A DNA stretch of 16,440 nucleotides from contig JAZNCT010000018.1 in the NCBI GenBank assembly GCA_045587665.1, forward strand, positions 1 to 16,440, read 5' to 3'. A program made the translations under genes and the position numbers. The notes below the pieces were generated by a model. The model saw only the letters and a program-made list of their open reading frames with translations. It made no database searches and was not told the DNA's origin. This document shows, piece by piece, positions 1 through 5,964 of this stretch (positions are counted from its first letter, which is position 1; the number at the start of each line of letters is the position of its first letter). The stretch comes from SIG710 sp045587665 (GTDB taxonomy: Bacteria; Bacillota; Clostridia; Oscillospirales; CAG-272).

Positions 1-102
1 CGCCACTTTTCTCTTTTTGTTATGCTGAATCATAATTATATGTTATAATACAAATGATATTTAAACAGATTTGGTCGTTCAAAAATATTATGTTCATTAT
101 AG

Positions 103-131
103 TTGACAAATTCACAAATATAGTTTATAAT
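103..131 (+). promoter_or_regulatory. Promoter of hipBA
   Basis: A perfect TTGACA (103-108) and a perfect TATAAT (126-131) are separated by 17 bp, about 22 bp upstream of the hipB start. The heptamer TATAGTT occurs at 98-104 and again at 119-125. The copies are 21 bp apart (two helical turns) and overlap the two promoter elements, so they are candidate HipB operator half-sites. That operator role is inference. Confidence 0.85.
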
Positions 132-153
132 AATTAACAAAGAGGTGGTTTTC

Positions 154-474
154 TTGAATAGAAAAAATGTAATTATTATGCCCGAAACACAAAAAAGACT
201 GTCTCAAATGGGCGAACAGATAAAATATGCAAGACTTCGCCGCAAACTTTCCGTAGAGCTTGTTGCAGAAAGAGCAGGAATCAGCAGAACAACTCTTTGG
301 AATATCGAGAAGGGTTCTTCTTCTGTTGCAATAGGTGCTTATGCAGCGGTTCTTCACGCACTTAATGATATGGACAAAGACTTTCTTTTAATTGCAAAAG
401 ATGATGAGCTTGGAAGAAAGCTTCAGGATTTAGATTTACCGGTAAATAAGCGTTCTAAGAAGGGAGATAAATAA
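154..474 (+). CDS. hipB: HipB-like antitoxin, XRE-family HTH regulator
   Basis: This is a 106-aa protein with a single XRE helix-turn-helix: the segment from GEQIKYARLRRKLS through ELVAERAGISRTTLWNIEKG is the classic pattern. It precedes a HipA kinase by 2 bp, the order seen in hipBA type II toxin-antitoxin loci. There HipB neutralises HipA and, with it, represses the shared promoter. I chose the TTG at 154 because AGAGGTGG (141-148) lies at correct spacing; the ATG at 178 has no ribosome-binding site, and a GTG at 145 falls inside the Shine-Dalgarno. The C-terminal tail is lysine-rich (KRSKKGDK), as in DNA-binding antitoxins. Antitoxin function is inferred from HTH plus partner. Confidence 0.85.
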   Translation: MNRKNVIIMPETQKRLSQMGEQIKYARLRRKLSVELVAERAGISRTTLWNIEKGSSSVAIGAYAAVLHALNDMDKDFLLIAKDDELGRKLQDLDLPVNKRSKKGDK

Positions 475-476
475 CT

Positions 477-1742
477 ATGGCAAACTCTCAGAAGAAAATA
501 TATGTTTATGAAAACTGGAGTTCTGTAGAACCTAACAAGATAGGAACTCTCTATGTTGACATTTCAAAAGGTAAAGAATCTTTTTCGTTTGAATATGATT
601 CCGAATGGTTAAAAAACAGTTCATTTGCGTTTATTCTCGATCCGGATCTTGCAATGTATAACGGTCGTCAGTTTGCACCGCTTGATAAAGCAATGTTCGG
701 TATATTCTCAGATTCATGCCCCGACCGTTGGGGACGTGTGCTTATGAAACGCCGTGAAGCAACTATCGCAAAAAGAGAGGAAAGAAAACCAAGAGAACTT
801 CGTGAAAGTGATTTCTTACTCGGTGTATATGATGAATCAAGAATGGGGGCGTTAAGATTTAGCCTTGACGAAAACGGTCCGTTTCTTTCAGATGATAAGG
901 ATATGGCAACTCCGCCGTGGGCGAACCTTCGTACACTTGAAGAAGCATCCCGTGCATTTGAACAGGATGAAAATGCCCTTGAGGAAAAATGGCTTCGTCA
1001 GCTTATTGGTCCCGGTTCATCTCTTGGCGGTGCAAGGCCTAAAGCAACAGTTGAAGATGTAGACGGCACTTTATGGATTGCAAAGTTCCCATCAAAGCAC
1101 GATGAAGTAGACAGCGGTGCTTGGGAAATGGTGGCTCACGATCTTGCAGAATTGTGTTCCCTCGATGTTCCTCCTGCAAAGCTTGAAAAATTCTCGAAGC
1201 TTGGCAGTACCTTCCTTGTAAAGCGTTTTGACAGAGACGGAGAAAGAAGAATTCATTTCGCATCTGCTATGACTATGCTCGGCAAGGCAGACGGTGCTTC
1301 TGCTGCCGACGGTACAAGCTATCTCGATATTGTTTCGTTTATAAAATCAAACGGTGGTGCTCCCGAAAAGGACTTAAAGGAACTTTGGCGAAGAATCGTA
1401 TTCAATATGGCTATTTCCAACATTGATGACCACTTGAGAAATCACGGTTTTATTCTTACTCCGGATGGTTGGTGCTTATCTCCCTTGTATGATGTTAACC
1501 CCGTGCCGTATGGCGATGAGTTATCGCTTAACGTAAGTGAGGAAGATCCATCCATCTCCGTTGAACTTGCCATTGAAACAAGCGAGTATTATGGTTTCTC
1601 TAAAAACGAAGCCGAGACAGAGGCACAAAAAATTCTTACAGTTGTTAAGGATAACTGGGAAAGACTTGCTTCTAAATATGGAATCAGCAGAAGCAATATA
1701 GAATATATGCGTCCGGCGTTTAGTGCTTGTGAAAGTAAATAA
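477..1742 (+). CDS. hipA: HipA-family Ser/Thr kinase toxin
   Basis: This 421-aa protein has the full length of the HipA family. HipA toxins are protein kinases; the E. coli enzyme phosphorylates glutamyl-tRNA synthetase and halts translation. Visible parts are an N-terminal HipA N1-type region (about 20-125), the glycine-rich GSSLGGARPK loop (about 180-189), an ATP-site lysine in IAKFP (K203), VKRFDR (248-253), the catalytic loop NIDDHLRN (315-322, acidic D317/D318 and N322) and the metal-binding aspartate in LYDVNP (D339). All key kinase elements appear intact, so an active toxin is expected. It is co-transcribed with hipB (AGGGAGA at 461-467, ATG at 477). On a mobile element, this pair would favour retention of the element. 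The kinase target cannot be told from sequence. Confidence 0.92.
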   Translation: MANSQKKIYVYENWSSVEPNKIGTLYVDISKGKESFSFEYDSEWLKNSSFAFILDPDLAMYNGRQFAPLDKAMFGIFSDSCPDRWGRVLMKRREATIAKREERKPRELRESDFLLGVYDESRMGALRFSLDENGPFLSDDKDMATPPWANLRTLEEASRAFEQDENALEEKWLRQLIGPGSSLGGARPKATVEDVDGTLWIAKFPSKHDEVDSGAWEMVAHDLAELCSLDVPPAKLEKFSKLGSTFLVKRFDRDGERRIHFASAMTMLGKADGASAADGTSYLDIVSFIKSNGGAPEKDLKELWRRIVFNMAISNIDDHLRNHGFILTPDGWCLSPLYDVNPVPYGDELSLNVSEEDPSISVELAIETSEYYGFSKNEAETEAQKILTVVKDNWERLASKYGISRSNIEYMRPAFSACESK

Positions 1743-1806
1743 CATGTTTGATCTGATATCAAATCAATATGCCACAGCCACCGATATAATAGAATAACAT
1801 AGCTTC

Positions 1807-1845
1807 AATACGGCTGGTATGATGTTTCATACTGCCGTATTTTTA
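1807..1845 (+). terminator. Rho-independent terminator after hipA
   Basis: AATACGGC (1807-1814) pairs with GCCGTATT (1834-1841), extended by GTATG/CATAC around a six-base loop, and is followed by a T-run. It lies 65 bp after the hipA stop. Confidence 0.85.
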
Positions 1846-2009
1846 TATATAACTCCACAAATAAAAAGAAAAAGTTTCATTTAGGGCATAAAGATACTTA
1901 TTGAATTTTTTGAGAGGACTATTATATCAGAAAAACCGCTTTTAGATTACTTTGACACATCATAATTCCAAAATATCCCTTACAGTTCTAAAAATGCTTG
2001 TTGCAGGCA

Positions 2010-2038
2010 TTCAAATATTCGACAATATTTGATAAAAT
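2010..2038 (+). promoter_or_regulatory. Promoter and candidate operator of the XRE gene
   Basis: A weak -35 (TTCAAA, 2010-2015) and TAAAAT (2033-2038) are 17 bp apart. Between them lies a perfect inverted repeat, CAAATATT (2012-2019) and AATATTTG (2024-2031), with a CGAC spacer. A palindrome within the promoter of an XRE regulator gene is the expected site of autorepression. The repeat is visible in the sequence; the binding is inferred. Confidence 0.5.
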
Positions 2039-2059
2039 ATAAAGACAGGAAGTGATAAT

Positions 2060-2401
2060 GTGGATTATGAAGAAATGGGGCACAAATTAAAAGTTGAGCG
2101 AGTAAAGCTTAACTATAAGCAAGAATACCTTGCTGAAAAAATAGGTGTCCAACAAAAATACATATCTAAAATAGAGCACGGCGGGGCTAAGCCGGAGTTC
2201 GCTAAAATATACGAGCTTGCAAATCTTTTGGGTGTTTCACTTGACTATCTTGCGGGGCGTGAAAGCATAACGACCGATGATTATCTTACAAACACCATAT
2301 TAATCAGACTACAGCTATTATCAAATGGCGAAAAAATACTTTTATTAGAGGCGATTGAATATTACATAAAATATTTGAAAGATAAAATTGCGAAAGGGTG
2401 A
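2060..2401 (+). CDS. XRE-family transcriptional regulator (Cro/CI-like)
   Basis: This is a 113-aa protein. An N-terminal helix-turn-helix spans about residues 6-65: LKVERVKLNYKQEYLAEKIG, then QQKYISKIEHGGAKPEF, then LGVSLDYLAG. This is the standard domain of phage- and transposon-type repressors. The remaining C-terminal ~45 residues are helical and possibly mediate dimerization. The start is the GTG at 2060, with AGGAAGTG a few bases upstream; the ATG at 2058 is in another frame and closes after 10 codons. A palindrome in its own promoter suggests autoregulation. It probably controls element functions, but no target is shown by the sequence. It overlaps a possible 22-codon ORF at its stop. 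Confidence 0.85.
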   Translation: MDYEEMGHKLKVERVKLNYKQEYLAEKIGVQQKYISKIEHGGAKPEFAKIYELANLLGVSLDYLAGRESITTDDYLTNTILIRLQLLSNGEKILLLEAIEYYIKYLKDKIAKG

Positions 2402-2466
2402 ATGACCGTGAAAAGAGTGTTGTTTGTTACTATGCAGAAAATTTTGATGCAGCACTTCGGTCATAG
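2398..2466 (+). CDS. Possible 22-aa translationally coupled ORF
   Basis: A GTG at 2398 overlaps the TGA of the XRE gene (GTGA) and opens a 22-codon frame ending at TAG 2464-2466. The peptide contains VVCYYAENFDAALRS. Initiation by coupling is plausible, but the only ribosome-binding-like sequence is a weak AAAGGG. It could equally be the remnant of a longer gene. I do not recognise it. Confidence 0.25.
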   Translation: MNDREKSVVCYYAENFDAALRS

Positions 2467-2510
2467 CTTGCGGATATAAAAAGTTTTTATCGGTAGTACT
2501 TTGTATTATT

Positions 2511-2542
2511 GCACTATGGCAGAAATGCTATAGTGCTTTTTT
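2511..2542 (+). terminator. Rho-independent terminator after the XRE gene
   Basis: GCACTATGGCA pairs with TGCTATAGTGC (one mismatch) around a GAAA loop, followed by six T. Confidence 0.85.
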
Positions 2543-2610
2543 AATAATACGGGTATTGCCTATGACGAGAAAACGCCGACAATACTTTTTAAACCATATA
2601 CTTAAATATG

Positions 2611-2659
2611 AGGACAATAAGAATTCTGTTCTAAGGATTTTTATTGTCCTTTTTGTTTT
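2611..2659 (+). terminator. Second terminator, perfect 10-bp stem
   Basis: AGGACAATAA (2611-2620) and TTATTGTCCT (2641-2650) are perfectly complementary around a 20-base loop. The T-rich tail TTTTGTTTTTT follows. Confidence 0.75.
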
Positions 2660-2722
2660 TTATCTAATCAGAGCTCCTCCTCTTGTATCTCCTAACCAAA
2701 CAAAAATTTAAGGAGATACAAA

Positions 2723-2845
2723 ATGAAGAAAATAAAAAACTTTATCAAAAAGTGGGCAATTTGGGCAATCTCGATTGTCATTATATTACAGAGGCATCAA
2801 ACTTCTTTTCATTTTTTTGAAAAGGAGGGTTATTGCCATGAGTGA
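2723..2845 (+). CDS. Small 40-aa hydrophobic/basic ORF upstream of the sigma-like gene
   Basis: The ATG at 2723 has a good Shine-Dalgarno (AGGAGA, 2711-2716, 6-nt spacing). The peptide starts with a lysine-rich amphipathic stretch (MKKIKNFIKKW), then a short hydrophobic run (AIWAISIVIIL), then a polar tail. Its stop (TGA 2843-2845) overlaps the start of the next gene (ATG 2838), so the two would be translationally coupled. It may be a membrane-associated small protein or a leader peptide whose translation opens the next ribosome-binding site; alternatively it is a decayed gene. No family is recognised. Confidence 0.45.
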   Translation: MKKIKNFIKKWAIWAISIVIILQRHQTSFHFFEKEGYCHE

Positions 2846-3251
2846 GAATACGATAATTGTGAACCGATTCAAAAAGTTTATTCGGGTGTCACTTCAAAAT
2901 CACTCTATCAATTTACACAAAAAGCATAGCAGGCTCAAGGAACTGGAAATTGAACTGGAAGATGCTATGCTGTACGATGAAGCCGTCTACGATGAATACT
3001 CTTTCCTTGAGAACTTCGTCAGAGTAATGGACTTCAATATGATGATTAAAAATGATTTGCTCTATGAGGCATTAAGGTCAATGGAGCAAAGACATCGAGA
3101 CATTGTATATCTGAGTTTATGCGAAAGCTGGAGTGACAAGCAAATCGGGCAAAAGCTTAATATGTCCCGTTCAAGCGTACAAAGGATAAAGAAACGGTTA
3201 CATGACGAACTCAAGAGAAAACTTGTCGGAGGTGAAGAAGATGATGAATGA
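2838..3251 (+). CDS. Sigma-70 region-4-like regulator (Tn916 Orf7-type)
   Basis: This is a 137-aa protein. The C-terminal half (about 80-130) reads as a sigma-70 region 4 / helix-turn-helix: LRSMEQRHRDIVYLSL, then WSDKQIGQKLNMSRSSVQRIKKRL. This size and layout match the small sigma-like regulator of Tn916-family conjugative transposons, which there controls excision and transfer genes. I chose the ATG at 2838, preceded by GGAGG (2824-2828), over an upstream in-frame start whose 21 extra residues overlap the small ORF. The next gene overlaps its stop by 11 bp, so the two are one operon. It is a candidate activator of the downstream recombinase module, by inference. Confidence 0.8.
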   Translation: MSENTIIVNRFKKFIRVSLQNHSINLHKKHSRLKELEIELEDAMLYDEAVYDEYSFLENFVRVMDFNMMIKNDLLYEALRSMEQRHRDIVYLSLCESWSDKQIGQKLNMSRSSVQRIKKRLHDELKRKLVGGEEDDE

Positions 3252-3474
3252 AAAAAAGGCTGAATTAACATACGAAATAATCTGCGAAGCAATAAACGGC
3301 AATGAAGAAGCCGAAGAGCTTATTCTTACATACTACGAGCCATATATAATCAAGCTTTCAAAGATTCCCGTTATCAGCTCAAACGGTCAGATAAGATATG
3401 TGATAGACGAGGATATTTATATGAGCTTGAAGCTTAAGCTGCATGAGTTGATTCTCGGATATGAAATAGCATAA
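3241..3474 (+). CDS. HTH_16 domain protein of conjugative-transposon type (Tn916 Orf8-like)
   Basis: This 77-aa protein matches the small helix-turn-helix proteins that follow the sigma-like gene in Tn916-type elements (Pfam HTH_16). Typical features are an N-terminal ELTYEIICEAINGNEEAEELIL segment and a central YYEPYIIKLSK, followed by a conserved IDEDIYMSLKLKLHELI tail. The start at ATG 3241 follows GGAGGTGAA (about 3229-3237). A longer ORF begins at 3202, but its first 13 codons lie inside the sigma-like gene without a ribosome-binding site. It overlaps the sigma-like gene by 11 bp, which implies coupled translation. Function within the family is regulatory and poorly defined. Confidence 0.8.
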   Translation: MMNEKKAELTYEIICEAINGNEEAEELILTYYEPYIIKLSKIPVISSNGQIRYVIDEDIYMSLKLKLHELILGYEIA

Positions 3475-3490
3475 GCCAACTCCTTGAGCC

Positions 3491-3600
3491 GGCTCCTCGA
3501 AGATATTTTTATTAACGGGGAGCCAAATTTTAACTGTCATTTTCGTAAAGCATATCTTTCTATTAAGGTATGCTTTCCAAAAATGATATTTACATCATTT
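3491..3600 (+). terminator. Three consecutive hairpins, the first a probable terminator
   Basis: GGCTCCTCG (3491-3499) pairs with CGGGGAGCC (3516-3524, one G-U) and is followed by AAATTTTA. AAAGCATATC (3547-3556) pairs with GGTATGCTTT (3567-3576). AAATGAT (3581-3587) pairs with ATCATTT (3594-3600). They insulate the upstream regulatory operon from the promoter at 3609. Only the first has a usable T-rich tail. Confidence 0.55.
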
Positions 3601-3608
3601 CCTGATCT

Positions 3609-3637
3609 TTGACAATATTGAATAGCACCTTTTTAAT
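3609..3637 (+). promoter_or_regulatory. Promoter of the structured leader
   Basis: A perfect TTGACA (3609-3614) and TTTAAT (3632-3637, five of six consensus bases) are 17 bp apart. The predicted start lies near 3644, exactly where the closing stem of the structured RNA begins. Confidence 0.75.
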
Positions 3638-3643
3638 CGTAAA

Positions 3644-3890
3644 ACCGTGCGGCTGTGAAAGCGGCAGCACTTGAATCGGTACGCCAAGACTTCGTATCTT
3701 TAATTACGAACGAGCGAGAAATACTGAGTTCTAAACCTATACTCAGGCATATAGGGATGCAATGAAACGCACGGTCAGTAATTGATACTTGTGTACGCAC
3801 CTCGCGGAGTACCCGGGAGAGCTGAAATGCTATGTACGCCGATTGCCTTCGGCTGTTAAAAAGGGGCGTTATAAATCATTTCAGAATATA
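3644..3890 (+). ncRNA. Structured leader RNA of unrecognised class
   Basis: Transcription from the promoter just upstream would give a leader with several elements. ACCGTGCG (3644-3651) and CGCACGGT (3768-3775) form a perfect 8-bp closing stem. Inside it is the hairpin TTCGTA/TACGAA (3691-3696 and 3705-3710). An H-type pseudoknot is made by CTGAGT/ACTCAG (3724-3729, 3741-3746) interleaved with CCTAT/ATAGG (3736-3740, 3751-3755). A second domain is closed by CTGAAATG/CATTTCAG (3822-3829, 3877-3884) and encloses GCCGA/TCGGC (3838-3842, 3849-3853). The last stem ends just before the ribosome-binding site AAGGA (3891-3895) of the GTG gene at 3901. This is the architecture of a cis-regulatory leader. 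I compared it by memory with T-box, cobalamin, c-di-GMP and group I/II intron signatures and found no match. Structure is read by eye, without energy calculation. Confidence 0.65.
3762..3785 (+). CDS. Possible 7-codon leader peptide inside the structured RNA
   Basis: The ORF encodes MKRTVSN, with AGGG (3753-3756) five bases before the ATG. That AGG is the 3' strand of a pseudoknot helix, and codons 3-5 contain the 3' strand of the closing stem. Translating ribosomes would therefore unfold the RNA. Such a tiny ORF could occur by chance. Confidence 0.3.
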   Translation: MKRTVSN

Positions 3891-3900
3891 AAGGAAAATT

Positions 3901-4158
3901 GTGGCAACAATAAACGCAGAGGTGAAAAAATTGAGTGAAAATATAAATAATACCGACAACGTGCTTTCATCTTTGGTTGATATAAGAGATGTTAAGATTG
4001 ATAAAAGTCTTCCCACAGAGGAACGTATAAAGTCTTATGTAGAGCAAATCAAAAACCCTTATAAATTCAAAGTTGGAGATGTGATAGTAAAGGTTTCCTT
4101 TTCCGGAAATGAAAACACTATAAGTGATAATTTTGTAAATATGATAGCAAATATGTAA
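3901..4158 (+). CDS. Small conserved-type protein of the recombinase module (DUF6870-like)
   Basis: This 85-aa protein starts at GTG 3901 behind AAGGA (3891-3895). The core VDIRDVKIDKSLPTEERIKSY, then QIKNPYKFKVGDVIVKVSFS, resembles from memory a small family (DUF6870) that is frequent in Clostridia mobile elements; I could not verify this by search. It has no signal peptide, membrane segment or cysteine pair. It sits between the structured leader and the three recombinases. That place suits a regulator or recombination directionality factor, because large serine recombinases need a separate small protein for excision. The role is inference only. Confidence 0.65.
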   Translation: MATINAEVKKLSENINNTDNVLSSLVDIRDVKIDKSLPTEERIKSYVEQIKNPYKFKVGDVIVKVSFSGNENTISDNFVNMIANM

Positions 4159-4192
4159 TTTTCGGAATTGTTTCAAAAAATTACATCCGAAT

Positions 4193-4237
4193 TTTGCAAT
4201 TTGCAAACTGGATTTTTGCTTGAATATGTGTTATTAT
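4193..4237 (+). promoter_or_regulatory. Candidate weak promoter/operator before the recombinase operon
   Basis: A 15-bp palindrome TTTGCA-ATT-TGCAAA (4193-4207) lies upstream of a possible -10, TATTAT (4232-4237), paired with a poor -35 (TGGATT, 4209-4214). This could give the recombinases their own repressible promoter, or they may depend on readthrough from 3609. Weak evidence. Confidence 0.3.
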
Positions 4238-4311
4238 ATTTACGGACAAAATACAGCGAAACTCCGGTTATGTTTGAGGGCAACCTTATAAAGTAACAGG
4301 AGCGGTTTATT

Positions 4312-5964
4312 ATGCAAATAATTAAAGATATCGAATACAGAGCCGCCATTTATCTTAGACTTTCTAAAGATGATGGCGACTTGTCGCTTTCAGGCGGCAA
4401 AAACGAAAGTAACAGTATTGCGAGCCAACGTCTTTTAATAAAAGACTTTCTGAAACAGCATCCGGAAATAACTGTTTATGACGAATACTGTGATGACGGC
4501 TTCACGGGTACGAATTTTGACAGACCTCGATTTCAGGATATGATTTCTGATGTAAAAAAAGGAATTGTAAACTGCATTATTGTAAAAGATCTGTCGAGAT
4601 TCGGAAGAGAGTACATCGAAAGCGGTAGGTACATCGAAAAGATTTTTCCGTCGCTTGGTGTAAGATTTATCGCAATAAACGATAACTATGACAATGTAGC
4701 TGATAATTCAGCGGCGAATGACTTTATTCTCCCGTTTAAGAATCTCATTAACGACTCTTATTGCAGGGATATTTCCGTAAAAGTAAGAAGTAACCTTGAT
4801 GTTAAGAGAAGAAACGGAGAATTTGTCGGCAGCCGTGTTGTGTATGGCTATAGACGTTCTTCTGAGAACAAGAACCAACTTGTAATAGACGAAACTGCCG
4901 CCGTTGTTGTTAAGGACATCTTTCGGATGAAAACTGAAGGAATGAGTGCTGAACGTATTGCAGATAGCTTAAACGCCAGTGGTGTTCTTTCTCCCATCGA
5001 GTATAAGAAAGCAAACGGTTCAAAGGAAAAATACGCTTTTCAAAAGCACAAAAAGGCACTTTGGAGTGCAGTTGCAGTGTATAGAATATTATCCAATGAA
5101 ATCTATACCGGTACTCTTTTGCAAGGCAAGACTACAACACCTAATTATAAGGTGAAAAAGACGGTAAGAAAGTCCGAAAATGAGTGGTCTAGAACCGAGA
5201 ATGCACACGAGGCAATAATCTCACGATCACAGTTTGAGTTGGTTCAAAGAATATTGCTTGATGATACCAGAAGCCCGAAAGGAAAAGATAAGGTACACAT
5301 CTTTTCAGGCAAGGTCTTTTGTGCCGACTGTAAAAGTACTATGGTTCGCAAGGTTTCCAAGAGCGGCAATAAGGAATATGCTTACCTCATCTGCAACGGG
5401 CATAAGAAAGGTACAACCGAGTGCTTCCCTCACAACATTAAGGAAGAAGTGCTGTATGAGGCAGTATTTGCTTTTGTTAAATCTCAGCTTGATATACTTC
5501 TTGAAATGGAAAGAGCTTTGAAAGCCATTGAGAATTTGGCGTGGGAAAAGCGAGAGATTGAAAAACTGAAAAGGAAAATCGCCACACAAAATGAAGCAAT
5601 TCAAAAAGTGAAGCGATTGAAAGCAAGTCTTTATGAAGATCTTCGGGAAGAAATCATCACCGAAGACGAATATCATACCTTTAAGAAAGAGTATGACGAA
5701 AAAATTGCAACAATACAGGAAACTATTATGTCTTTGGAAAGCGACCTAAACAGTGTTTCTGAGGGACTTACCGATAAGCAAGGATGGCTGTCTCAGTTTA
5801 CAAAATATAAAGGTATAGAGAGCCTTAACAGAACAATAGTAGTCAATCTCATTGATAGAATTTATGTTGGTGCAAATAACGAAATAGAAGTTATAATGCG
5901 TCATAAGGACCAATTTGCCGCAGCTTCCGAGTTTATAGAACATCAGAAGAAGGAGGCGGTATAA
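4312..5964 (+). CDS. Large serine recombinase 1
   Basis: This 550-aa protein has the TnpX/TndX-type layout. A resolvase/invertase catalytic domain (about 10-160) carries nucleophile Ser18 in YLRLS and DLSRFGR at 93-99. The recombinase domain spans about 175-310. A zinc ribbon uses C337, C340, C361 and C371. A coiled coil follows at about 405-485, with a short C-terminal tail. These enzymes cut both att sites with a 2-bp stagger and a 5'-phosphoserine link, and integrate or excise DNA without homology. All catalytic and zinc residues look intact. The ATG at 4312 follows AGGAG (4298-4302). It is the first of three recombinase genes, with no gap before the next start. Confidence 0.95.
   Translation: MQIIKDIEYRAAIYLRLSKDDGDLSLSGGKNESNSIASQRLLIKDFLKQHPEITVYDEYCDDGFTGTNFDRPRFQDMISDVKKGIVNCIIVKDLSRFGREYIESGRYIEKIFPSLGVRFIAINDNYDNVADNSAANDFILPFKNLINDSYCRDISVKVRSNLDVKRRNGEFVGSRVVYGYRRSSENKNQLVIDETAAVVVKDIFRMKTEGMSAERIADSLNASGVLSPIEYKKANGSKEKYAFQKHKKALWSAVAVYRILSNEIYTGTLLQGKTTTPNYKVKKTVRKSENEWSRTENAHEAIISRSQFELVQRILLDDTRSPKGKDKVHIFSGKVFCADCKSTMVRKVSKSGNKEYAYLICNGHKKGTTECFPHNIKEEVLYEAVFAFVKSQLDILLEMERALKAIENLAWEKREIEKLKRKIATQNEAIQKVKRLKASLYEDLREEIITEDEYHTFKKEYDEKIATIQETIMSLESDLNSVSEGLTDKQGWLSQFTKYKGIESLNRTIVVNLIDRIYVGANNEIEVIMRHKDQFAAASEFIEHQKKEAV

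Larger units (their letters stand above)
2467..2722. other. Intergenic stretch with two terminators
   Basis: Apart from the two hairpin terminators annotated separately, I find no gene here. The segment separates the repressor unit from the Tn916-like regulatory pair. No clear sigma-70 promoter stands out between the second terminator (ending about 2660) and the small ORF at 2723. Confidence 0.5.

Noticed and set aside
2775..2837. Longer N-terminus for the sigma-like protein
   Set aside because: The 21 extra residues lack a ribosome-binding site and overlap the small ORF; ATG 2838 has GGAGG at good spacing.
3640..3900. Group II or group I intron, T-box, cobalamin or c-di-GMP riboswitch
   Set aside because: The GTGCG start recalled a group II intron, but there is no domain V hairpin or intron reverse transcriptase. 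No T-box, P7 core or known riboswitch core sequences are visible.
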